From positions 1-64,000 of the forward strand of contig CAUJGJ010000030.1 in assembly GCA_963170055.1 (NCBI GenBank): 64,000 nucleotides of DNA, in the 5' to 3' direction. Below are positions 24,510-64,000 of the stretch, one piece after another. Under the pieces are notes generated by a model. That model saw nothing but the letters and a program-made list of their open reading frames with translations, made no database searches and was not told where the DNA came from. Source of the DNA: Halisarca cf. caerulea. Taxonomy: Eukaryota > Porifera > Demospongiae > Chondrillida > Halisarcidae. Each line of letters opens with the position of its first letter. Position 1 is the stretch's first letter. The position numbers were made by a program, and so were the translations under genes.

Positions 24510-25050
24510 AAAATGGACGTACACATGTCAAATGACCACCCAACATGCTAACATGCATGTCTGCATGCATGTCCCACCTGAAACAGCATCAAATTGTATC
24601 CGTTCTCTAATTGTGTTAGCTAACCCAAATGAGAACGAACCAAATATTGGGGCCACACCCACTCAAAATGGACGTACACGTGTCAAATGACTACCCAACA
24701 TGCTAACATTCATGTCTGCATGCATGTCCCACCTAAACGGGCACCAAATTGTATCTGTTCTCTTATTGCATTAGCTAACCCAAGATGAGAACGATCTGAA
24801 TATCAGGGTTACACTCACTCAAAATGGATGTACACATGTCAAATGATCACCCAACATGCTAACATACATGTCTGCATATATGTCCCATCAAAAATGGCAT
24901 TGAATTGTATCCGTTCTCTGATGTGTTAGCTAACCCAAAATGAGAGCGATCGAACCAAATATTGGGGCCACACCTACTCAAAATGGATGTATACATGTTT
25001 AATGACCATGCAACCAACATGCTAGTCACATTAAAATAAAGAGCGTTGCC
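24510..25050 (+). repeat. 155-bp tandem repeat, right part (about 3.3 units)
   Basis: Units beginning acacatgtcaaatga start at about 24,521, 24,676 and 24,832, with a decayed copy near 24,990. This continues the array at 18,564-18,870. Each unit contains catgctaacat, gcatgtccca and attggggcc blocks in fixed order. No coding function is evident. Confidence 0.9.
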
Positions 25051-25148
25051 TCCATACTCTAACTGCAACATCACTAATATAATTCAATTGGGGAAAGTAT
25101 AGCACAAGTAAGGCAATTTGTTACTTTTGGCCTGCCAGTGTGTTGTGT

Positions 25149-25150
<2 letters not shown>

Positions 25151-25231
<81 letters not shown>
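25151..25231 (+). repeat. (TG)n microsatellite
   Basis: About 40 uninterrupted TG units. It abuts the end of a reverse-strand LINE tail at about 25,255. Confidence 0.97.
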
Positions 25232-25234
<3 letters not shown>

Positions 25235-25560
25235 TAGGGTAGGTAGGGTGGGGTATTCTTATTTAACCTGGGGAACCTTTAGCCAGAGGCTACTGTAAGT
25301 GGCACCCAGAAAAGAAAAGGGACAAAAGGCAAAAACAAAAACAACAAAGGGGGTGTACAAAGATTCAACAAAAAGAGTTCAAAGTTTGTATTATGGTGAA
25401 ATGATAATAGAATGAATAGATGAGCAAAATTATAAATTTAGTGAGAGAGACATTAGTGAATGGAATAAATTCAATCTGTAATGAGATCAGTAAGATTATT
25501 GGCGCATGAGTATGAAAATAGTGTCTGATTGATGATATGTACAAAATCATATTGTCAAGG
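25232..25560 (-). mobile_element. LINE 3'-end fragment (minus strand)
   Basis: The stretch acctggggaacctttagcc...aggctactgtaagtggcaccc (25,266-25,310) is the reverse complement of the tail seen at 21,118-21,175 and 52,610-52,665. The adjoining sequence up to about 25,560 has weak reverse-strand coding character (a frame of about 60 codons) and may be the end of an ORF2-like region. The boundary is approximate. Confidence 0.55.
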
Positions 25561-25626
25561 AGTTATTCATTTAAAAAGTGATTTTCGCATAGTTTACTGA
25601 ACACCCGAAAGTCCGCACAGCATCGG

Positions 25627-25628
<2 letters not shown>

Positions 25629-25694
<66 letters not shown>

Positions 25695-25695
25695 C

Positions 25696-25758
<63 letters not shown>
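25629..25758 (+). repeat. Interrupted (TG)n microsatellite
   Basis: Two long TG runs are separated by gacactg. The His-Thr and Cys-Val frames across it are artefacts of the dinucleotide repeat. Confidence 0.97.
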
Positions 25759-25760
<2 letters not shown>

Positions 25761-26019
25761 TACCCCCCAATTACCATGGCCAGCCTTATTATTACTCCAT
25801 TGAACAGCGCCACGGAAGAATCTCAAAAACGCATTGACTGTTTGAGAGAATAACGATGTTATCGCCCCCAGAGAAATACACTGCATGCGGATTGCTAAAG
25901 TGCTATCTTTCTAGTTAAAGTTTTAGTCAAGGTTTGTACGCTTGCTGCAATACTTCAAATCGATCTCCTATGCGAATATGCTTGCACTGAAACGTCGCCG
26001 CCAGAAGTTGGTTGTCAGA

Positions 26020-26064
26020 GGGCTAGCGTGTTCGGAATTCAGCAAATACCGAACACGCTAGCCC
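26020..26064. repeat. Perfect hairpin, 16-bp arms
   Basis: The arm gggctagcgtgttcgg (26,020-26,035) is perfectly complementary to 26,049-26,064, across a 13-base loop. It lies among several gctagac/gctagccc inverted motifs between 26,000 and 27,060. It is probably part of a foldback element. Confidence 0.85.
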
Positions 26065-26193
26065 AAGTTTGTGGGTGCGAACTAATCGCTATTCGGGCTA
26101 GACCATAGATGATAGGTTATGGTCTATGGTCGCTTACCATGCACGGTACGACGCCCTAGGTACCTATGACGCTATGCGTTTGCGAGCCTAGAA

Positions 26194-26778
26194 TAGGGGT
26201 CACAATGAAAAATATCATTGCTATCGGAAACATCCGAAAATAATGTTTTAGATGAAAGTCAGTACGGCGAATCTAATGGTGATGACCGTTTTTCGATTGG
26301 TTGAAGTATGACCAAGTTATGCGTAAAATCATATTTTGCTGCAACGCAGGTGGTTTAAGTAGAGCAATCTCCCCCAATTTTCTGCTATGGATAGCCGAGG
26401 GATGGATCATCCTTGCACAGCGTGAGGGTTTGTTTCGCGTATGTTTCGAGCTTGTAAGGACGTTTAGTGTGGAAATTTCGGAGACCCCCCTCCGACAAAT
26501 GCAAGGATAACTGTCCGAAATACGCCTTTCCTAGTCGATCATGACAGTAGTGAGTATCTGCTACAATTTTGGATCCATTTCATTTAACTCCGCATTGGTG
26601 GAAAGTAGTTTTCTCGCGCGCGTTGCACCACAATTTTGATTAATTTTTATGCATAACTTGGTCATACTTCGACCAATCGAAAAACGGTTACCACCATTAG
26701 ATTCGCCGTACTGAATTTCATCTAAAACAGTATTTTCGGATGATTCCGACGGCAATGAATTTTTCATTGTGACCCCTA
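26194..26778. mobile_element. 585-bp foldback MITE, long TIRs, 7-bp target duplication
   Basis: The left end taggggtcacaatgaaaaat is matched inverted at the right end. Similarity between the arms continues for about 135 bp through the tacggcgaatctaatggtg and cgattggttgaagtatgacc blocks. The 7-bp word cctagaa flanks both sides (26,187-26,193 and 26,779-26,785). No transposase is encoded; the short frames inside are not recognisable. Superfamily not assigned. Confidence 0.82.
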
Positions 26779-27060
26779 CCTAGAATCTATGGCTAGACCG
26801 TCTCTAGTCTAACTAGCTAGCCCGTCTCTGCAAGCGAGAAGGGGCGGACGTCTCCGCGTTTTTCTCGCCCGTAGGGCGCTAGCGGAGACGGGCTAGCTTG
26901 TTAGACTATAGTCTGGCCAGCTAGACCGTCTCCCGCTTGCGGGAGACGGTCTAGCTGGCCAGACCAGTTAGACTACTAGACTCTAATACCTGGGTGTCAG
27001 CTTGCTGTCACGCAGTTAACCGTCCCGTTAGACCATAGACCCTATATGTCTATGGCTAGG
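26779..27060. repeat. GC-rich palindromic region upstream of DHX16
   Basis: It contains nested inverted repeats built from ctagaccgtctc and ctagcccgtctc. The strongest is 26,911-26,964: 26-bp perfect arms (starting gtctggccagctagacc) around a 2-base loop. Another pair is ctagcccgtctc (26,817-26,828) with gagacgggctag (26,885-26,896). It is probably a foldback element remnant. It ends about 100 bp before the DHX16 start codon, so it could also fall in the promoter or 5' UTR. Confidence 0.75.
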
Positions 27061-27158
27061 CTATTCTTGGAGCAAAATCTTTATGAACAGAGGATTCTGA
27101 TCAACATCTAGGAAACTCCGCCCCTTATTTACAAGCCTATTTACGTGTGCTTGGAAAC

Positions 27159-56761
<29,603 letters not shown>

Positions 56762-58537
56762 GTAAGTTGACATTTAGTTTGCAATTCTCTTATCACACTA
56801 GGTTAGCCATGTTTTAGCCTTACTTTTTTATCTGATTCCAGTAACTATATTGGGCTATGCATAGATATTTAACTCTTTGGGTTGAAGGATCTACAGTATG
56901 TTTGCCATGTATAGTATGAACTGTACATCAAAAATGTGCAATGTTATGCTCATCAATTTGGGTGTAAATTACGTATATTATGCTTTATTAGTGGGTCCTA
57001 CATACCTCAAGTCATTTGCGTGTTAATTGGAAAATCCTTACAAATTCTATATGCTAGATGTATGGTACAAGTCAGAAATAACGTACAGTCTCATGCATAA
57101 TCATTTACGCGATCAAGTAAAAAACATGCGAGACTACCATGATTGATTGAAGTCACGAGATCACGTGTATTATTCGCACATGGTTGTACATTATCTAAAA
57201 ATCTCAAGCACAAGCATCTTAGCTATAGTTGCAAAAATTACAAGCATTCTCTCTGAAAACACACTGCTCCGAACTGGGCAGTTATCTTTCTCAACAGTTT
57301 TGGGATTTTGGTCAATCACTTGATCATCCTGAACCATAGCTTCGTCTAAAAACATGTGCATGCAGGCATCTTCAGTCTTCCCGAACACTTTCTGTCCTTG
57401 ACTATGCCTGTCATTTGGCATTTTGTCATATTACTAACCACTGTTTGATGCAGATGGCCACTCGAAAATTTATAAAAACGGTTTAGAAGAAGGAAGTACA
57501 TACTTGCACAAAATTGAGTGAATTGGGAGAATAGTCGCTGTATTTATTTTACTTTTATTAGGCCTCGGTAATTTTTGAAATCTTTCTATTTCTGCTAGTC
57601 CACTGGTCAACTCATGCTTTCTCGAGAACAACTTCTGAAGAGCCTATCATTCGTGCACAGTCTCAAAGGCAGTCTTGCACAATCAATTAATATTTGCTCA
57701 ATGTCACACACTATTGTACGTACAAGTGGGTCGCACAAGATTTCACGAAATTGTGCAAGTACAGTAACTCGACCTGTATCATACATAGGTTCCCATTGTG
57801 ATGTTATAGCATGTCGTTCACAAACATGACTGTCAATTTTGAGTGTGAAACCAGGCGGAAGTTGGTTACTTTTGCTCACTTTGCAGCGTTTGTACTGTAC
57901 ATAGCAATTTTAAATTCTGCCAACATTATTAATTTGGGAATAATATTGATTTTCACAAAGGTCGCATGCATTAACACATGCATGCACACATGCACGCATA
58001 TACACACACATCACACTCAACACACAATTTGCAGTAGCGATCAAAACTATCTTGCAGTTTCATGCCAAATCAATTGTGCCATTACATCGTTACCATATGC
58101 CCTCAAAGCTTTGCAGGATGAAACTTTTAAGGTTTCACAATATTTGTAGCCTGCATGGGAAAATTTTAGTCAAGCTCTTGGGCAATGACCAAAATGGGCG
58201 TCAAAGAACAGGTACTAGAGTCATCAAGAAGTACTGCAGTGCCTTAACTCTTCTTTCTAATCGCTTTCGTCCACAAACAGGTGCAGTTTATATCAGTAAA
58301 AGGCTAAATGAAGGTGGATTCAGAAAATATAAACCCAAGGTTACTTAACATACTTATCTGCAAAGTGCCAAGATACACACAAGATACAAGTATCCAAGGG
58401 CTACATTTTCTGAAATCGACTTCCTGCCCATGTTTCATATTATTATGTAGTTTGACAACAGGTATTTTATACTATCAAAATATTGCTGCAAAACCATTAT
58501 CTGCTCAGTAATGGCACAGTATTAACCACCTGTTCTA
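56762..58537. other. Intron 12 segment without recognised genes
   Basis: Several frames of 70-110 codons occur on both strands (for example 57,607-57,879 minus). None shows a family motif or convincing splice context. Confidence 0.5.
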
Positions 58538-58631
58538 TAGTCTCGTTCCCAGCCCCTCTTCCGGCCGCCATTTTATTCTCGCCGGGAAAAGTGGGTCTGG
58601 CAACAATGGTAGGTAAAACCTGGCTTACGAT

Positions 58632-58714
58632 TAGTCTCGTACCCAGACCACCCTCGCCGCGTAATACAATGGCGGCGAGAAGGGTGTGCGGAAGTTGGGC
58701 TGGGGACGAGACTA
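58632..58714. mobile_element. 83-bp mini-element nested in the 1-kb element
   Basis: Ends tagtctcgtacccag and the inverted ctggggacgagacta. Flanked by gcttacgat on both sides (58,623-58,631 and 58,715-58,723), a perfect 9-bp duplication. The same terminal word as the host element suggests one transposase family acts on both. Among the shortest TIR elements I would expect to see. Confidence 0.82.
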
Positions 58715-58789
58715 GCTTACGATAAACCAATCAGATTGCTGTATTGCACATATCACATGTTATGTCAGGTGCATCAGCCTTCATTTTAA

Positions 58790-59017
58790 GTGCGAAAGAA
58801 GCTGGAGCGAAGTTCGTCAATGCAAGAAGTAGAATCTTTATACCGCGACTGGAAAAATGGTTTGATTGGAACTACATCGGAAGTTATTATTAAGGCGACT
58901 ACTGCTCTTGGCTATTCTTCGCCGAAGCACAAACAGTGCGACACTGTCGAGTACTTTGTTTTTGGTCATGATGTTTTTATCTCTTTACCGCCTGTAGGAG
59001 GGAAAAGAGCTGTATAA
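58790..59017 (+). pseudogene. RecQ-like helicase N-terminal fragment in the 1-kb element
   Basis: The translation includes ATTALGYSSPKHKQ, then FGHDVFISLPPVGGKRAV. This resembles the start of RecQ-type DEAD helicases, where a Q-motif region leads to DVFVSLPTGxGKS (motif I). Here the Thr and Ser of the P-loop are replaced and a stop follows, so it is not functional. It is a captured or decayed host-like gene piece. Confidence 0.6.
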
Positions 59018-59864
59018 TACTTAAATCCTTGCTTAAATCCCGAAAACACGGAGATCGGCAAATGCAGCTTACAGTACCGTAAGAAGGAAAAGGCCATCCA
59101 GTTGGGCATACAATATCTAAGAAAAATCTTTGAAGATCAGCGTTAATATCTTCACTTTAATTTGTGGGTGGGTGACTCTTCTGTTGTAGATATTGACAGG
59201 CAAGCGACACAAAATGCACAGGTGAGTAATATATTTATCGCTCATTCCGCCAATCTCCCTGAGCTTAATAAAAGCAGTTCTGCCTAATCATAGATACTCT
59301 AACCTACGCGGTTGCGTATGTTAGAGTATCTATGGCCAAACTAAGTAAGATGCTTCACAGTAGTTCTCATTGTATCCTATGGTAATAAATCGTCCCAAAA
59401 GTGCGCCAGCTGCACAAGGTTCATAACTAAAATGTCATGTGACTTTCTCGTGGGATGCGACAGCCGAAAAGCCAGGTTTTACCTACCGTTGTTGCCAGAC
59501 CAACTTTTCCCGGCGAGAATAAAATGGCGTCTAGAAATGGGGCTGGGAACCAGACTACCTGTTCTATAGTGAATTTCCTATGGTTGCACAATAGTCAGAT
59601 GATGAAAACCATATTATTGGCAAATAGTCTAGTTACAAAAATGGGTTCTGGTAGGGCCAGTGAGGACGAAACTCAGCTGACCAGTGTGCCCCTGTAATCG
59701 CTAGTTGCGAGTAGGAGTTCAATTGATCGGAGCAACTTGGTCTTCCTTAAGTCACCAAAGAACATTTCAGCTTCTGGGATAGTTAATCTTCCAAATTAAT
59801 CTCATCCTTTTTGAGCCTGTACTCTCTCCCTCAAGCAGACTGTGTATGTGGGTGAATCATTTAA

Positions 59865-62337
59865 AGGGCCACTGACAGCGAAAAAAGATTTCACCTAGTG
59901 GATGGAAATTTGATAGAAAACAACAGTGGTAACTTTTAAATCCTTCGCAAACACACACAAATGCTTCAAAATTGGCAACTTCCGGTCACTATTTTACGAT
60001 CGAAAGCCATCTTGACATACAACACTCACTTACGTCACAAGAGGACTAGTGGGTACGCGGGTGTATGGTATTAGATAGCATTTTCCAAAAATACTGGCAA
60101 GCGAATTGGATTAGAAATTAGTAGAGCTAGCTTTGCACTCATTCCTAAATATTGTATGGCCTGCAGTTGCAACGGAAGTACTAGAAGTAGTTTAGCTTGC
60201 ACAAGTGCCCAAAACAACCCCCTGTAGAAGGACAAAATGGCGAATGAATGCCTGTTTGCAGGAATTAGTGCACTGAGAACTCGAATTAAGGCTACTTGCA
60301 TATAAAAGAGTACTTCTACTGCCCAATTATTCTTGCTATTCGAGGGTTTCAGAACATTGAAGAATTATTGGTGTATTTCTAGACAAGTACTGTCAATATC
60401 ATTCAGTAGTAGAACCTCAACAATATACAGTACCAGTAGCACCATTTATAAATAGATATATTGATACGTACATATATAGATATATGTACGTACAGTTTTA
60501 CTGCTGCACAGTACGTAGTGCCACTGATTCATTTGCAATAACACAGGTGAATCCTGGACAATATACAGTACATTGCCATGGTGAATCAGAATGCCAATGA
60601 CAATCTACATTATACCATCAGTAGACTCTAAGCAGTCCACTAATATGGCACTGCAAATATAGTTTGGTTAAAAATTACAGCTTTACGTGGGACATAACAG
60701 TTACACAAAGCATGAAATCTCCAATGGCAGGGCCAATCCTCATTTCACAATACTTATTGTTATCACCTGATGACATCATACATCAAAGGAGCCGCTTGGG
60801 CAACAAATATGATATTTTTTTCATCCGTGCACCTGCACAGATGAAAGATTACTTACTATCGACATTAAGCGCCCTAAGGTCATGTGAACCAATCAAGCAT
60901 GTGAATTGACAGACCGCAACCAACTTTAGGCTAAATATAGTAACAAGCGTCTTGTAAAAGCTTCGCATTGCCACTGCTTTTCAGAAACTTAAAGCTTTCC
61001 AAAAATCAGGAAGCTTCGCGCAAGCTTTTAAAGAAGATTAACAATGTCTAGAGACCTTTTGTCCAAAAGCTAGAGTCTGAAAGTTGAAACATGTGCGTAC
61101 ATAACCTGCGACTACTGTAAGCTCTTCGAAACGTTTTCATCCATCCCAAAATCGATTTTTTATTCTTTGTCGACATACGTTCATACTGACACCCTGAAAC
61201 ACCTGGAGACAAAATTCAGCAGACAGATCCCCTTCTAGGAGCTGTTGGAGTGTTTCTTTAGTGATAAATAGGTTACTACACGCCTCGCTTGGGAGGTATC
61301 GTATTTACTGCACTAGCCCTTGGGCACTTCACACCCTCAGAGCTCAAGCAGTAAATACGATACCTCCCACGGAGGCCTGTAGTAACCTATAATTACTGTT
61401 ATCAAAGATATATGGCCATATATAACAGTTCTCTGATGAAATAAGCTGTTTAAAGCAACCCTGGACACAAACTGGGCCAATCATGAACTGGAGATTGTAA
61501 ATTAATTAGTACCCTACTGAGTGCAGTTTATGAACAAAATGTATTGTACAGGCTATGTCTTAGGTACACTCTTGTGGAATAGCAGCCCCGTCCACCCATT
61601 GGTATCATGCAGATTCTATTTCTGCACACCCCTGCACATATCCGAAAAGACTGCATGGATTGATACCTTCATGGCTCATTACTGAGAATATCTAATCTAT
61701 TTCTGCTTTATGTTCTTTGACTTTCTGTTCTACCCAATTTTTTTACAGCAGAGACCCTCCCTATAGCAGAGGGCGTGTATAGCACTTGTGATCTACAAGA
61801 ACATCACCGGTGAAGATTTCCCTAGCTACAAGAACACTATATTCGAATTCTGAAAGAAAAAATTATCATACAGCATTCGTAACCATCAAATGGATGCATG
61901 ATACCATCGTAATCTTCTTTGGTCTTCATCAGCGCTCTTGTACTCACCAAGCGTGCTTCAGGGTCGATAGAGGCTTTGTTTGATCTTCTGTGCCTTTTTG
62001 CTCCTCATAAATGCTTTCTACTTTGCTTTCATTGACTAAACTATAAACCATTAATGTTTGTAAAAGAAGACAAATTAATTGGCAGAAGAAATGCTCACAT
62101 TTCCCCGTATTTGTGTACACGAGCTTCGCTTCCGTTCCCCTTGTGACGTCACTTACACTGTTCTGCTGGAAATTTTTAACCCACGCATTTAATCAAAATA
62201 TGGCTGATTTTGTTGAACAAAACGACGATTTACTCCCATTCCACCCATATTTTTAAGATACAAGTATGGCGAATGTCAGTTTTAACATGTATATTAATGG
62301 TTAGTGCCAAAAAATGAATTTTGCTGTCAGTGACCCT
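59865..62337. mobile_element. Candidate 2.5-kb TTAA-flanked element
   Basis: The left end agggccactgacagc (after TTAA, 59,861-59,864) pairs with gctgtcagtgaccct before TTAA (62,338-62,341), with one mismatch. Exact TTAA flanks suggest a PiggyBac- or Kolobok-type non-autonomous element. Similarity between arms is short (about 15 bp). No transposase was recognised inside. It also contains copy 2 of element B. The pairing could be by chance between two separate MITEs. Confidence 0.55.
60950..61395 (-). mobile_element. Hairpin-ended dispersed element B, copy 2 (inverted)
   Basis: Blocks aagctttccaaaaatcagg, gagaccttttgtcc, ccccttctaggagctgttgg and gggaggtatcgtatttactgc are the reverse of 29,530-30,010. 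The terminal hairpin here is perfect: 21-bp arms at 61,291-61,311 and 61,348-61,368. Confidence 0.78.
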
Positions 62338-62528
62338 TTAACTAGTAATACAGTAGGTAAGCCCACCTTTGGCTGGCTCACCTACTATATCGTGACGTGT
62401 GCATTGTCACATCATATGCATTGTTTAGTTGAGCATTGCATGACTGTGACCAACATCAGGCCCAATGCCAGGATTTCCCAGAGGGGGGGTACATTTCAGA
62501 TTTCTGCAATCCCCCTACACACACCATT

Positions 62529-62531
<3 letters not shown>

Positions 62532-62594
<63 letters not shown>

Positions 62595-62618
62595 ACACAC
62601 ACACATACACACACACAC

Positions 62619-62676
<58 letters not shown>
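62532..62676 (+). repeat. (CA)n microsatellite, interrupted
   Basis: Long CA run with ccacac, catac and caacac interruptions. Frames across it are artefacts. Confidence 0.97.
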
Positions 62677-62680
<4 letters not shown>

Positions 62681-62756
62681 CATTGACCCCTATGCAGAAT
62701 GCCCTCAAAAATTGTCCATATATTTTGCACAGTGCAAGAGTTACAAAATACATAGT

Positions 62757-62777
62757 ACACACACACACATACATACA

Positions 62778-62812
<35 letters not shown>
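62757..62812 (+). repeat. (CA)n microsatellite
   Basis: Second CA tract with catacata interruptions, 80 bp after the first. Confidence 0.95.
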
Positions 62813-64000
62813 TGACAACAAATGACATCATCACAAAATGGAGACCAACTGCGAACAGGTAGCATTCTGGGTAGTGTTTAGTGATAATAGAGCAACAAAA
62901 GAAAGGAAAAAGGTGGCTAGTGGGTCTAATTATGGCTACAGAGTATATACTGCTTTAGAACCCTTTTAGACTTATTTTTATGGGTTAGTGATTCTTAGGG
63001 GGAGGGTTCATCCGAACCCAACATGCACCCCTGGCTACGGGGCCTGAACATGTAACGTGAATGTTCCTGGATAAACTGATGGGCCAAAGGAAATGTATGT
63101 GTTGAAAAATGTGACAGAAAATGCAATTTTAAGATTCCCACCTCTAACCCACTCCTTTATCTTGTAATTTAGTGCGATTGCAAACATTATTCCTTAACAA
63201 AGCGCCAATAAATCATTCACCCATGCAGCAGGCAATGATTTTACAATCTCCAGAATACCACATACACATTCCGTAAACCCGTACAAAAGCATGGCATCTT
63301 TTTCACACAAAGGAAATTCATGTGGCACTCTTTTCAGACAAGGAACATACTGTAGGAGTGTAGCTTTCACATGGTTAAAGTTTTGCAAATTTCACAAATG
63401 AAAAGGCATTCACAAAAGTTTAGTTCGCACAAGTTTACTAGACATGGTAATCCCGATTCTAAGTAAACACAGGTCCTCCGTTGTTTGTTGTTCAACCAGC
63501 AATAGCCCATTGCTCAATAGGTTAGGCTGTTCTTTATCCTTTGAAATGGCTGCCATGTGTAAAGGGAAGAAAGCTTTGCAGCAATCTTGTGAACACATGT
63601 CACATCTAATAGTTGCCATCCAGGCGTTAAGCGCCAGGAGCATTACAGTGAGGTCCATGATTCACAAAACTAAACCCCCCCCCCAAAAAAAAACTTTAAA
63701 GTCGTCATTTACAAAACTTGAAGTACATGCAAGTTTCAACTACTACAGTATTCCTCCATCTACCCCACTATGAAACTCCCATGAGACACCTTGCAAGTAT
63801 TCCGTTTTTGAGTGGATTGCAGTTGAGCTGCAGGAGGAGTTTACAAACAGACATATTCAGCTCTACTGAATTATAGAAATACTGTAGATTGCATGCTGCA
63901 TAGTCATCACAGTATCTTGAATGTTAGTCATACCCATTCTGAATTCCTCACAACTGAGTGCATTTTCTTGCAGGATAGTCATTCACAATCAAGAAAGGCA
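62813..64000. other. Right end of window: no recognised gene
   Basis: AT-rich, with a C run then A run at 63,676-63,693. An acceptor-like ttcttgcag at 63,966-63,974 is followed by gatagtcattcacaatc, but its translation does not fit the next DHX16 segment. No RNA gene or repeat family was recognised. Confidence 0.5.

Larger units (their letters stand above)
58538..59557. mobile_element. 1,020-bp TIR element with 9-bp target duplication (MULE-like?)
   Basis: The left end tagtctcgttcccagcccc and the inverted right end are similar for about 95 bp, through aaaatggcg/cgccatttt, ttctcgccgggaaaagt and ggtaggtaaaacctgg. The word cctgttcta flanks both sides (58,529-58,537 and 59,558-59,566). A 9-bp duplication fits Mutator-like elements, though 11 bp is possible if the ends are trimmed by two bases. 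It carries a RecQ-like fragment and, in the left arm, a nested mini-element. Confidence 0.82.

Noticed and set aside
25563..25886. His-Thr and Cys-Val rich proteins in dinucleotide tracts (also 33,383-33,768, 49,579-50,725 and 62,314-62,865)
   Set aside because: They are translations of (TG)n/(CA)n on both strands, without codon bias or splice support.
27147..27158. Upstream GTG as the DHX16 start
   Set aside because: The ATG at 27,159 is four codons downstream and fits a normal eukaryotic start; GTG initiation has no support.
63966..64000. Possible DHX16 exon 13 after ttcttgcag
   Set aside because: The translation (DSHSQSRK) does not resemble the expected TDGML-type segment, and no family support was seen in any frame.

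Overview
The window is animal nuclear DNA. It holds spliced genes with GT-AG introns, about 17 kb of satellite DNA, and dense DNA transposons, retroelement fragments and dinucleotide tracts. I see no bacterial gene organisation. The style (AT-rich, many ACGTA/ATGTA words, abundant TIR elements, HECT-ligase and BEN-domain transposon cargo) suggests an early-branching metazoan, perhaps a demosponge. The species call is inference only.

Layout. 1-14,205: about 106 nearly identical copies of a 134-bp satellite with nested higher-order repeats (2, 5, 10, 11 and 24 monomers). 14,206-18,563: an older, diverged, related satellite of about 147 bp, which inverts near 17,340 and is interrupted by a 733-bp TIR element. 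18,564-25,050: a third tandem repeat (about 155 bp) split by a 5,639-bp DNA transposon (18,871-24,509). This transposon has a perfect 6-bp target duplication, about 95-bp inverted ends and two convergent genes. One is an intact six-exon, 715-codon protein ending in a HECT ubiquitin-ligase domain. The other is an IS3/retroviral-type DDE integrase broken by one TGA. I regard this element as the most interesting object here.

25,050-27,158: (TG)n tracts, a LINE tail, a foldback MITE and strong palindromes. 27,159 to the right edge: the 5' half of one cellular gene, the DEAH-box spliceosomal helicase DHX16/Prp2, on the + strand. Twelve exons (467 codons, frame kept throughout) end at 56,761, and the gene must continue beyond the window. 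Its introns are large (up to 12.7 kb) and packed with elements: a Tc1-like element with a BEN-domain cargo gene, a Harbinger-like MITE, a three-copy MITE family, a 9-bp-TSD element with a RecQ-like fragment, TTAA-flanked elements, LINE fragments, a decayed Tc1 element and a perfect 68-bp palindrome.

Only DHX16 looks like a host gene with a conserved cellular role (spliceosome activation). The HECT and integrase genes belong to one mobile element. All coordinates were read by eye. Exon joins rest on splice-site sequence plus frame and family resemblance, not on transcript data.
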